Assembly (NCBI GenBank): GCA_002437565.1
Contig: DJQL01000083.1
Span: 4,768 to 18,034 of the forward strand
Reading direction: 5' to 3'
Source: Prevotella sp. UBA6387
GTDB lineage: Bacteria; Bacteroidota; Bacteroidia; Bacteroidales; Bacteroidaceae
DNA length: 13,267 nucleotides
The notes under the pieces are model-generated. The model did no database searches, was not told where the DNA came from, and saw nothing but the letters and a program-made list of their open reading frames with translations. A program made the position numbers and the translations under genes. Of this stretch, positions 1 through 6,638 are shown piece by piece; the stretch's first letter is position 1, and the number at the start of each line of letters is the position of its first letter.

Positions 1-600
1 GTTATCCGTGAGATAGCCTTGCGACCTCTGAAGACCAACGACCAGTTGATGCTGTTGCTCTTGCGCATCAAGGACTTTACGGAGGAGAACCAGTTCAACA
101 TGGGAGAGATGGATCTCTTCGCCACGGAGTCTCGCCAGGACGTGAATGACAAGGCGGTAAAGTATCTCTTGGCATTTATGAAAGGACTCTTGGATGAGCC
201 AAACCGTAAGCAGTTGTTGGTGTCAGACACCTTCAAGTTGGAGTTCCGCATCAAGGAGAACGACAATGATACGGGATGGGTGGAGAAGATAGCCAACGTG
301 GGTTCCGATGGTACCGACATCTTGGTGAAGGCGATGGTGAACATCATGCTCATCAATGTGTTCAAGGAGAAAGCTTCGAAGAAGTCGGGCGACTTCAAGA
401 TACATTGCATGATGGATGAGATAGGCAAGTTGCACCCTAACAATGTGAAGGGAATCCTCGACTTTGCCAATCGTCGCAATATCTTGCTGGTGAACAGTTC
501 GCCAACCACTTACAACGTGGAAGATTACAAATACACCTATCTGCTGAGTAAGGACGGAAGGGCAAATACGAAGGTTACGCAGTTGATCAAGAGATTGTAA
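1..600 (+). CDS. SMC-like ATPase, C-terminal part (JetC/DUF3584-like), 5' end outside window
   Basis: The frame is open from base 1, giving 199 visible residues before the stop. They look like the C-terminal ATP-binding lobe of an SMC/MukB-like protein. Numbering from the first visible codon, an ABC signature-like motif VGSDGTDILVKAM lies at 100-112 (the LSGGE position), a Walker B segment IHCMMDEIGKLHP at 134-146 with the D139-E140 pair, and a switch-like strand ILLVNSSPT at 161-169. Walker A and the coiled coils would be upstream, outside the window. The SDGTD signature and DEIGKLHP Walker B recall the DUF3584 group of SMC-like proteins. In Wadjet systems the JetC motor uses ATP to extrude loops on plasmid DNA before JetD cuts it. 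The JetD-like gene 40 bp downstream supports this reading. Subtype and gene name cannot be fixed without the upstream genes. A stand-alone SMC-like repair ATPase is the main alternative. Confidence 0.75.
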   Translation, partial: VIREIALRPLKTNDQLMLLLLRIKDFTEENQFNMGEMDLFATESRQDVNDKAVKYLLAFMKGLLDEPNRKQLLVSDTFKLEFRIKENDNDTGWVEKIANVGSDGTDILVKAMVNIMLINVFKEKASKKSGDFKIHCMMDEIGKLHPNNVKGILDFANRRNILLVNSSPTTYNVEDYKYTYLLSKDGRANTKVTQLIKRL

Positions 601-640
601 TCACTTGTGGTTATAGGTTTCCTTATATAATGTGTAGGAC

Positions 641-1540
641 ATGGAGAAATTAGGTTTGGGCGATGCCCGACAGATATTGGCAATGCTGAATGGCGAGGAG
701 GTGGCTTCTTCGAAGTTGTCTCCTCGTATGGCAGGAATGTTAAGGGAAGAAGGACTGCTGTTGATGAAAAGCAATGGCAGTCGATGTAAGTATCGCATGG
801 CTGAGGCAATGCGAGAGCCTTGCCGTGTGTTCTTGGCGCAACAGTTCGGGCTGAAATGCTCCTTGGAGGAGTGGATAGGGGACTTTTCTCAGGGAAGCCG
901 AGCGGAATTGGTTTCTAAAGTTGGTGATTCCAAATATAAGAAGGTGAAGACTTTCCGAGGTTTCTTGATTGATTGCTATACGCCGATAGAGGCGACCTTG
1001 AATCATCGTCCCTTCCTGTTGAATCCGCAGGAGGGAAGTTCAGTCTTCATCAATACTCCCGAAACTTTCGAGATTCCCGAGGATGTGGTGGTTGTAGGAA
1101 TGGAGAATGCGGAGAATTTCATGCAGATTAGAAAACAGAAGTATCTCTTCGATGCTTTGTCTGTTGATGAGAAAGAAATTTCTGATGGATTTCATCGGGA
1201 GAAACCTTATTTGTTTGTGAGTCGTTATCCACAGGAAAGCCTTTCGGATTTGCGAGATTGGTTAAGGCGAATTCCCAATCGTTACATCCACTTCGGCGAC
1301 TTCGACTTGGCGGGCGTTCACATCTATCTCTCCGAGTTTTATGCCCAGTTGGGGGATAGGGCTTCTTTTTTGATACCTTCTGATATTGAGTCGCGTTTGG
1401 CGGATGGCAACGCCTCCCTCTATGACCAACAGTATGCAATGTTCAAGAATATGAAAGTAACCGATGCTCGTCTTCAACCTCTCGTTGATATTATTCATTG
1501 CTATGGCAAGGGGTATGAGCAAGAAGGGTATATATGTTGA
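641..1540 (+). CDS. JetD-like Toprim protein (DUF2220), putative Wadjet nuclease
   Basis: This 299-residue protein probably cleaves plasmid DNA once the SMC complex has gripped it. Residues about 20-70 look like a winged-helix DNA-binding segment. The C-terminal half looks like a Toprim domain: a strand VVVVGMENAENF (149-160) supplies the acidic residue E155, and YIHFGDFDLAGVHIY (215-229) supplies the paired acids D220 and D222, the expected metal ligands. The end contains GYEQEG (291-296), recalling the EQE seen near the end of DUF2220 proteins. It is shorter than the roughly 370-400 residues I expect for type I JetD, so it may belong to a more compact subtype. The ATG at 641 is chosen because it follows the upstream stop by 40 bp on the same strand and no long in-frame extension exists. 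The two genes are probably one operon with jetC upstream. The family call rests on motif recognition alone. Confidence 0.72.
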   Translation: MEKLGLGDARQILAMLNGEEVASSKLSPRMAGMLREEGLLLMKSNGSRCKYRMAEAMREPCRVFLAQQFGLKCSLEEWIGDFSQGSRAELVSKVGDSKYKKVKTFRGFLIDCYTPIEATLNHRPFLLNPQEGSSVFINTPETFEIPEDVVVVGMENAENFMQIRKQKYLFDALSVDEKEISDGFHREKPYLFVSRYPQESLSDLRDWLRRIPNRYIHFGDFDLAGVHIYLSEFYAQLGDRASFLIPSDIESRLADGNASLYDQQYAMFKNMKVTDARLQPLVDIIHCYGKGYEQEGYIC

Positions 1541-1655
1541 TAAAAAAGAATGAACTTTTCATAACTTGCAGGCCTGTTTTTGGCCGCTTAATCTTGAAAT
1601 GTTACAATGTTGTGAATTGTTGCCATAATTCTGCCCACCAATAGGCAAAAATGCA

Positions 1656-1663
1656 TAACTTTG
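1656..1663 (+). promoter_or_regulatory. -7 box of the histidine kinase promoter
   Basis: TAACTTTG matches the Bacteroidetes -7 consensus TAnnTTTG exactly and lies 19 bp before the kinase ATG. No good TTTG -33 element sits at the expected 19-21 bp spacing. None of the TGTAA half-sites seen at the transporter and regulator promoters occur at matching positions here, so the kinase gene appears to be expressed independently of that array. Confidence 0.6.
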
Positions 1664-1682
1664 TGGAAAAATACACATCGCC

Positions 1683-3107
1683 ATGACACGAAGGTTTTCT
1701 ATCGGCAAGAAGATATACGTGAGCGTCTTGTCGCTTTTCCTCATATTCGCCATTGCATTCATAGTCTTTCAGCAGTATCGCGAGAGACAGTACAAGGTTG
1801 AGACGCTTACGCTGCGCCTCCAAGATTGTAACGACCAGATTCACGATGCCCTCATGTTCAACCACGACAGCGACATGGGCACCTTCTTGCGACAATACCT
1901 GCGCAAGGGCTCCTTCCGCAATCTCAGGGTGACGGTGATCAGCAAGTCGGGCAGGGTGCTCTACGACTCGAGCACCGACTTCCGCTCCATGATGAATCAC
2001 GCTCGCCGGCCAGAGGTCGAGGAAGCTTTGAAGACGGGTTTCGGCTCATCGGTGGATCGCAACAGCAACACCCTTGGAGGCGACTATTTCTATTGTGCCA
2101 CATATTATCGCGACGAGGGCTACATCGTTCGTTCTGCCCTTCCTTATGATGTCGACTTGGCCAAGAGTCTTCGTGCTGACTTCCATTACATTTGGTTTTC
2201 CTTGTTCGTGGTCATCCTCTTGACCATCGTGCTATATCGCTTCACCAACCGCATCGGAGGCAACATAACCAAGCTCAACGAGTTTGCCACGCGTGCCAGT
2301 TCCCACGACTTCTCGTTCGACAAGAACTGGAACAAGGTGCTTGGCGGTTTCTCCAACGACGAGCTCGGCGACACGGCCGAGCGCATAGTGAAACTTTATC
2401 TCCGCCTGAAAAAGACGCAGCAAGAGCAGAACGTGCTCAAGCGACAACTCACGCAGAACGTGGCTCACGAGCTGAAGACCCCGGTGGCGAGCATACAAGG
2501 CTACCTGGAGACCATACTCGGACACCCTGGCATGGATCCTAAGACGCGCGACAACTTCTTGGAACGATGTCATGCGCAGAGCGAGCGCTTGGCGGCGTTG
2601 CTCAACGACATGTCCACGCTCAATCGTCTCGATGATGGAGCCGAGATGATGGTGTTCGACGAGATAGACGTAGCGGAAATCATACGCACGGTGGAGATGG
2701 AGAGCAAGTTCGCCCTTGAGCAGAAGGGCATGACCATGAAGTGCGACATGCCAAAGGAAATGATTATCCACGGCAATGCTGGCTTGATTTACAGCACTTT
2801 CCGCAACCTCACCGACAATGCCATTGCCTATGCCGGTGCCAATACCCACATAGAGCTCAAGGCCTGTCGTGGTCAGGGATGTTGGCATTTCGTCTTCAGC
2901 GACGATGGTGTGGGCGTGGCAGAAGAGCATCTCTCGCGCCTGTTTGAGCGCTTCTATCGCGTGGACAAGGGCAGGAGCCGCAAGATGGGTGGCACCGGTC
3001 TCGGCCTTGCCATCGTGAAAAACGCCGTTCGCGTGCATGGTGGGTCAATCAGTGTAAGCAACAACCCCGATGGCGGATTGCGCTTCGAGTTCACGCTCAA
3101 AGACTGA
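1683..3107 (+). CDS. phoR: PhoR-type membrane sensor histidine kinase
   Basis: A 474-residue inner-membrane kinase. A first membrane helix spans about 11-30, an extracytoplasmic sensor about 31-167, and a second helix about 168-186. The sensor has features typical of PhoR/WalK extracytoplasmic PAS domains: RVTVISKSGRVLYDSS at 82-97, then an NHARRPEVEEAL segment at 105-116. A HAMP-like linker and coiled coil follow. The HisKA box AHELKTP contains the phosphoacceptor H262. The ATPase domain has the N box RNLTDNA (374-380), G1 box DDGVG (407-411), F box FERFYR (421-426) and G2 box GGTGLGL (436-442), so it looks fully active. The next gene is a phosphate transporter, and a PhoB-type regulator lies 3.5 kb downstream, which suggests phosphate-starvation sensing. 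Its own partner is not adjacent, so the pairing is inference. No terminator is visible after the stop, but the transporter has its own promoter. Confidence 0.85.
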   Translation: MTRRFSIGKKIYVSVLSLFLIFAIAFIVFQQYRERQYKVETLTLRLQDCNDQIHDALMFNHDSDMGTFLRQYLRKGSFRNLRVTVISKSGRVLYDSSTDFRSMMNHARRPEVEEALKTGFGSSVDRNSNTLGGDYFYCATYYRDEGYIVRSALPYDVDLAKSLRADFHYIWFSLFVVILLTIVLYRFTNRIGGNITKLNEFATRASSHDFSFDKNWNKVLGGFSNDELGDTAERIVKLYLRLKKTQQEQNVLKRQLTQNVAHELKTPVASIQGYLETILGHPGMDPKTRDNFLERCHAQSERLAALLNDMSTLNRLDDGAEMMVFDEIDVAEIIRTVEMESKFALEQKGMTMKCDMPKEMIIHGNAGLIYSTFRNLTDNAIAYAGANTHIELKACRGQGCWHFVFSDDGVGVAEEHLSRLFERFYRVDKGRSRKMGGTGLGLAIVKNAVRVHGGSISVSNNPDGGLRFEFTLKD

Positions 3108-3124
3108 GAGACGTTAGAGAGAAT

Positions 3125-3162
3125 TGTAACGTTTATGTAATATCGATGTAAGATGGCTGTAA
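3125..3162 (+). promoter_or_regulatory. Pho box-like operator: four TGTAA half-sites at 11-bp period, before the PiT gene
   Basis: TGTAA starts at 3125, 3136, 3147 and 3158, all four copies perfect and exactly 11 bp apart. The full blocks are TGTAACGTTTA, TGTAATATCGA, TGTAAGATGGC and TGTAATATGTA. Only the first 5 bases are constant, which argues for a protein-binding site rather than a simple tandem repeat. The last half-site starts 16 bp before the -7 box at 3174, so the array covers the -33 region. That is the layout in which OmpR/PhoB-family activators replace the -33/-35 contact. Enterobacterial Pho boxes also have an 11-bp period but use a TGTCA-type core. The likely binder is the PhoB-like regulator encoded at 6639; this is inference. 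Confidence 0.8.
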
Positions 3163-3173
3163 TATGTAGTAAG

Positions 3174-3181
3174 TAATTTTG
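3174..3181 (+). promoter_or_regulatory. -7 box of the PiT transporter promoter
   Basis: TAATTTTG fits TAnnTTTG perfectly. It begins 11 bp after the last TGTAA half-site and 41 bp before the transporter ATG. A TTG within this box could be read as an upstream start codon, but it would lie inside the promoter and so is not used. Confidence 0.75.
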
Positions 3182-3214
3182 CACGCAGAATTATTAATTA
3201 CATTTATAGTTTTT

Positions 3215-5479
3215 ATGGAGACAATTTATTTGTGCATTGTCATCTTTCTCCTCTGCCTTGCGGTATTTGACCTCTTTGTGGGAGTGAGCAATGACGCTGT
3301 CAATTTCTTGCAGTCGGCGGTTGGTGCCAGGGTCGCAACCTTCCGCACCATTCTTATCATTGCGTCGCTTGGCGTGGCCATAGGAGCCGTCATGTCGACA
3401 GGCATGATGGACGTTGCCAGACATGGCATTATGGTGCCATGCCATTATTCGTTCCATGAGGTGATAATTATCTTCCTTGCCGTCATGGTGACCGATGTCA
3501 TAGTGCTCGACGTGTTCAACACACTCGGCATGCCGACCTCAACCACTGTCTCGCTTGTCTTCGAGCTTCTCGGAGGCACGGCCATGCTCGCTTTCCTGAA
3601 AGTGGTGGCAGACAACAGCCTCGATTATTCTGCGCTGCTCAATTCCGACCAGGCGTTGAAGGTGATAATCGCTATCTTCGTGTCCGTGGCCATATCCTTC
3701 GTCGTGGGCATGGTGGTGATGTGGATAAGCCGCGTGGTGTTCACGTTCAACTTCTCCAAGCACAGCCGCTACTCAATAGCCATCTTCGGTGGTGTGGCTT
3801 TCACGGCCTTGGCCTACTTCATTTTCCTCAAGGGAATAGGCAAGAGCCCTTACATACCAAAGAACGTTAGCGAGTATATCAGCGACAACACCAATATGTT
3901 GCTGGTGTATACTTTCATTGGGGCTGCCATCGTTACGGAGATTCTGCACCTTTGCAAGGTCAACATCTTCAGGGTCACAGTGCTCTTGGGCACTTTTGCC
4001 TTGGCAATGGCTTTCGCCGGCAATGACCTTGTCAACTTCATCGGCGTGCCTCTTGCAGGTCTTGACTCTTATACAGACTTCACCACCCATGCCGCAGGCG
4101 CGAGTGCGGACAGCTTTATGATGAGCTCGCTCATGGAAAGCGCCAAAACTCCGCCCTACTATCTTTTCGCCGCTGGCGTAATAATGATTGTCGCCATGGC
4201 GACATCCAAGAAGGCGCGCAACGTGATCAAGACCTCGGTAGACCTGTCGCGCCAGGACGAGGGCGACGAGATGTTCGGGTCGAGCCGTGCGGCTCGCGCC
4301 ATCGTGCGCTTTGTGCAGTCGATGGTGGAGACAGTGGCGCATTTCGTGCCAGTGTCCGTGCGCAATTGGATCAACGCCCGCTTCGACACCTCGGTCATGC
4401 CTGTCGATGACAACGAGAAGGGCGAGGGCGCGGCTTTCGACATCGTGCGTGCCGCCGTCAACCTTGTCATTGCCTCAATGCTCATCACTTTTGGTACAAA
4501 CCATAAGTTGCCATTGTCAACGACCTACGTCACGTTTATGGTGGCCATGGGTTCGAGCCTTGCAGACCGCGCCTGGAGCCGCGAGAGCGCCGTATTCCGG
4601 GTCACGGGAGTGCTGAGCGTCATCGGTGGATGGTTCATCACCGCTGGCGTGGCATTCCTCACTTGTGCGCTCGTTGCCATCTGTATGTGGTATGGCGGAT
4701 TTGTGGTGCAGTTCTTGTTCATCGCGCTCGTGGTGTTCATGCTTTGGAGAAGCAATCGCCAGTACAAGAAGAAGCGTGAGCAGACCAAGAGCGAGGATGA
4801 TAGTTTCCGCTTGATGATGCGCACTCGCGACAAGGAAATCGTGTGGGAGATGCTCTGCAAGCACGTGCGCGACACCCAGACCAAGACCTGCAGATACGTG
4901 CTGGAGCAATACAATAACTTGCTCGATGGCTTCAACTCGCAAAAGGTCAGTGGCCTGCGCAAGACGGAATCGGGCTTGCGCAAACGCCTTGACCTACTGA
5001 AGAAGCTGCGTCGCCAGGAGCTACTTGGTCTGAAGCACTCGCCGATGGAGGTCGCCGCCGAGAAGAACACGTGGTTCCATATAGGCGCGAACAGCGACCA
5101 ACAATACATCTACACTCTTCGCCGTATGCTCGCACCGGTGAAGGAGCATGTCGACAACAACTTCAACCCCGTGCCTGAGGAGTATATCAAGGAATATGAA
5201 CCTGTGAGGAACTCTGTGAATGACTTGATGAAGATGACCTGCGATGAGATTGAGACCAACCGCTACGACCAGTATCGCAGTATCCTTGCCGAGGCTGACG
5301 CTTGCAAGGATCAGCTCTCCGTGATTCGCAAGGTGCATCTCAACCGCATACAGACGGCTGCTGATAACAAGAACTTGCAGGTAGACATGGTTTATCTCAA
5401 CATTTTACAGGAGACGCAGCAGCTCTTGAGCGTCATGCGCCACCAGTTGCGCTCCGCGAAGAAATTCATGGAAAACTAA
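3215..5479 (+). CDS. PiT-family inorganic phosphate transporter with PhoU-like C-terminal domain
   Basis: A 754-residue inner-membrane symporter expected to import phosphate using a cation gradient. The two inverted PiT repeats are clear. The first has GVSNDAVNFL (23-32) and GMPTSTTVSL (105-114). The second has FAGNDLVNFIGVPLAG (267-282) and KLPLSTTYVTFMVAMGSSLADRAW in part (431 onward). About 10-12 hydrophobic helices occupy 1-512. Residues about 515-754 are soluble, charged and helical, with no membrane segment, and resemble a fused PhoU-like (DUF47) regulatory domain. The ATG at 3215 is preferred over the TTG at 3179, which is inside the -7 box. A four-site TGTAA operator precedes the gene and a strong terminator follows it, so it is probably a single-gene transcript induced by low phosphate. 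Substrate specificity between phosphate and sulfate cannot be proven from sequence, but the Pho context favours phosphate. Confidence 0.92.
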   Translation: METIYLCIVIFLLCLAVFDLFVGVSNDAVNFLQSAVGARVATFRTILIIASLGVAIGAVMSTGMMDVARHGIMVPCHYSFHEVIIIFLAVMVTDVIVLDVFNTLGMPTSTTVSLVFELLGGTAMLAFLKVVADNSLDYSALLNSDQALKVIIAIFVSVAISFVVGMVVMWISRVVFTFNFSKHSRYSIAIFGGVAFTALAYFIFLKGIGKSPYIPKNVSEYISDNTNMLLVYTFIGAAIVTEILHLCKVNIFRVTVLLGTFALAMAFAGNDLVNFIGVPLAGLDSYTDFTTHAAGASADSFMMSSLMESAKTPPYYLFAAGVIMIVAMATSKKARNVIKTSVDLSRQDEGDEMFGSSRAARAIVRFVQSMVETVAHFVPVSVRNWINARFDTSVMPVDDNEKGEGAAFDIVRAAVNLVIASMLITFGTNHKLPLSTTYVTFMVAMGSSLADRAWSRESAVFRVTGVLSVIGGWFITAGVAFLTCALVAICMWYGGFVVQFLFIALVVFMLWRSNRQYKKKREQTKSEDDSFRLMMRTRDKEIVWEMLCKHVRDTQTKTCRYVLEQYNNLLDGFNSQKVSGLRKTESGLRKRLDLLKKLRRQELLGLKHSPMEVAAEKNTWFHIGANSDQQYIYTLRRMLAPVKEHVDNNFNPVPEEYIKEYEPVRNSVNDLMKMTCDEIETNRYDQYRSILAEADACKDQLSVIRKVHLNRIQTAADNKNLQVDMVYLNILQETQQLLSVMRHQLRSAKKFMEN

Positions 5480-5514
5480 TTGCCCAAACTTCAATAGGTT
5501 TTATAATAACGTGT

Positions 5515-5552
5515 AGTGGAGGCTGCCTTGTAAGGCGGCCTCCACTTTTTTT
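5515..5552 (+). terminator. Rho-independent terminator after the PiT gene
   Basis: GTGGAGGC (5516-5523) pairs perfectly with GCCTCCAC (5538-5545). The inner GCCTT (5525-5529) pairs with AAGGC (5532-5536), and a T-G wobble joins the two helices. A run of seven T follows (5546-5552). It lies 36 bp after the transporter stop and separates it from the hydrolase gene. Confidence 0.93.
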
Positions 5553-5584
5553 GTGTTTTCTTCTCGTGTTACTGATTATTTGGC

Positions 5585-5592
5585 TAACTTTG
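5585..5592 (+). promoter_or_regulatory. -7 box of the hydrolase promoter
   Basis: TAACTTTG fits TAnnTTTG exactly, 25 bp before the hydrolase ATG and just after the terminator. No convincing TTTG -33 element and no TGTAA half-site array are seen, so the hydrolase appears not to be under the same control as its neighbours. Confidence 0.6.
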
Positions 5593-5617
5593 TCAATACA
5601 TAAAACACTACGTCCAC

Positions 5618-6499
5618 ATGAAAATTCAGACAGGCAAGGTGCCCTTCAAGAGCTTTGAGACTTTTTACCGCATAGTGGGTGAGGAAACGGCTAACCCACC
5701 CTTGTTGCTCTTGCACGGCGGCCCAGGATCCACCCACAACTATTTCGAGGTTCTCGACAGCCTCGCCGAGCTCACCCACCGGCAGGTTATCTCCTACGAC
5801 CAGCTTGGATGTGGTGAGAGCTTTGTGGAGGGGCATCCTGAGTTGTGGACGCTGCCAACGTGGATGGACGAGCTTGATGCCCTGCGCTCATGGCTGCGTC
5901 TCGACAGGGTTCACCTTCTCGGGCAGTCGTGGGGTGGAATGCTTATCATAGCCTATCTCGTAGACCGCAATCCAAAGGGCATAGCCTCAGCCATACTATC
6001 CAGCACGCTGTCATCCAGTGAGTTGTGGAGCCATGAACAGCACAGACTCATCTCTTTCATGCCGCAGGAAGAGCAGGAGGCCATAGCCAAGGCGACGGAA
6101 TCGGGGCGTTTCGACGCGCCAGATTACCTGAGGGCCAACGACCATTACACCGCGCTCCACGCTTGTGAGATAACGGCGGACAGCCCAGAGTGCTTGCGCA
6201 GGCCGAAGCGGTTTGGCACGGAATCGTATATCGAGGCGTGGGGGCCAAACGAGTACACGCCCACGGGCACGCTAAAGGATTTCAACTACACCGCCCAGCT
6301 CCATGCCATAAAAGTGCCTACGCTCATCATCAGTGGCACCAACGACGAGTGTACACCATTGATAGCCAAGACCATGCACGATGGCATAGCAGGCTCTGAC
6401 TGGGAACTCCTCGATGGCGCTCGCCACATGACATTCATTGACCAGACCGAAAAATACACAAGGGTGTTGGCGGATTGGCTTGGGAAAACTGAGGCTTGA
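5618..6499 (+). CDS. Proline iminopeptidase-like alpha/beta hydrolase (peptidase family S33)
   Basis: A 293-residue cytoplasmic enzyme expected to release N-terminal proline (or another residue) from short peptides. The oxyanion-hole motif HGGPG is at 33-37 and YDQLGCGES at 60-68. The nucleophile elbow GQSWGG carries S104. The acid is probably D243 in SGTNDECTP, and the base H270 in DGARHMTF. A helical cap lies between about 130 and 215. Length and the HGGPG-GQSWGG pair are typical of prolyl aminopeptidases of the F1/PIP type, and there is no signal peptide. The gene has its own -7 box after a strong terminator, so it is a separate transcription unit despite sitting between two phosphate genes. 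The exact substrate is uncertain: related S33 enzymes include other aminopeptidases and amide hydrolases. Confidence 0.85.
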   Translation: MKIQTGKVPFKSFETFYRIVGEETANPPLLLLHGGPGSTHNYFEVLDSLAELTHRQVISYDQLGCGESFVEGHPELWTLPTWMDELDALRSWLRLDRVHLLGQSWGGMLIIAYLVDRNPKGIASAILSSTLSSSELWSHEQHRLISFMPQEEQEAIAKATESGRFDAPDYLRANDHYTALHACEITADSPECLRRPKRFGTESYIEAWGPNEYTPTGTLKDFNYTAQLHAIKVPTLIISGTNDECTPLIAKTMHDGIAGSDWELLDGARHMTFIDQTEKYTRVLADWLGKTEA

Positions 6500-6527
6500 C
6501 AATTGTGCAAACGCGCCATCGGCAAGA

Positions 6528-6565
6528 TGTAACCTTATTGTAACACTGGTGAAACGCGTATGTAA
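6528..6565 (+). promoter_or_regulatory. Pho box-like operator: four half-sites at 11-bp period, before the PhoB-like gene
   Basis: TGTAA starts at 6528, 6539 and 6561, and a degenerate TGAAA occupies the intermediate 11-bp step at 6550. The blocks are TGTAACCTTAT, TGTAACACTGG, TGAAACGCGTA and TGTAAAGCGGA. The last half-site starts 16 bp before the -7 box, the same distance as at the transporter promoter, and the first starts 49 bp before it in both cases. The regulator therefore probably activates its own gene. The weaker third half-site may tune affinity. Confidence 0.78.
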
Positions 6566-6576
6566 AGCGGATTTTG

Positions 6577-6584
6577 TTATTTTG
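6577..6584 (+). promoter_or_regulatory. -7 box of the PhoB-like regulator promoter
   Basis: TTATTTTG differs from TAnnTTTG at one base (second position T). It starts 16 bp after the start of the last operator half-site and 62 bp before the regulator ATG. The imperfect -7 box would fit a promoter that needs its activator. Confidence 0.6.
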
Positions 6585-6638
6585 CAACATCATTGATACA
6601 ATGAGGGATATTAACATTGAAACTATTTGCAAAAGAAC

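Noticed and set aside
1570..1595. Terminator after the JetD-like gene
   Set aside because: GGCC-TGTTTTT-GGCC forms only a 4-bp stem with no T-run after it; too weak to call.
1601..1663. Possible Pho box before the kinase gene
   Set aside because: A single GTTACA (reverse TGTAAC) occurs at 1601, but there is no second half-site at 11-bp steps on either strand, nor any half-site 16 bp before the -7 box.
3179..3214. TTG start 12 codons upstream of the PiT ATG
   Set aside because: The TTG is part of the -7 box TAATTTTG, so it would not be transcribed; ATG 3215 begins the first membrane helix directly.
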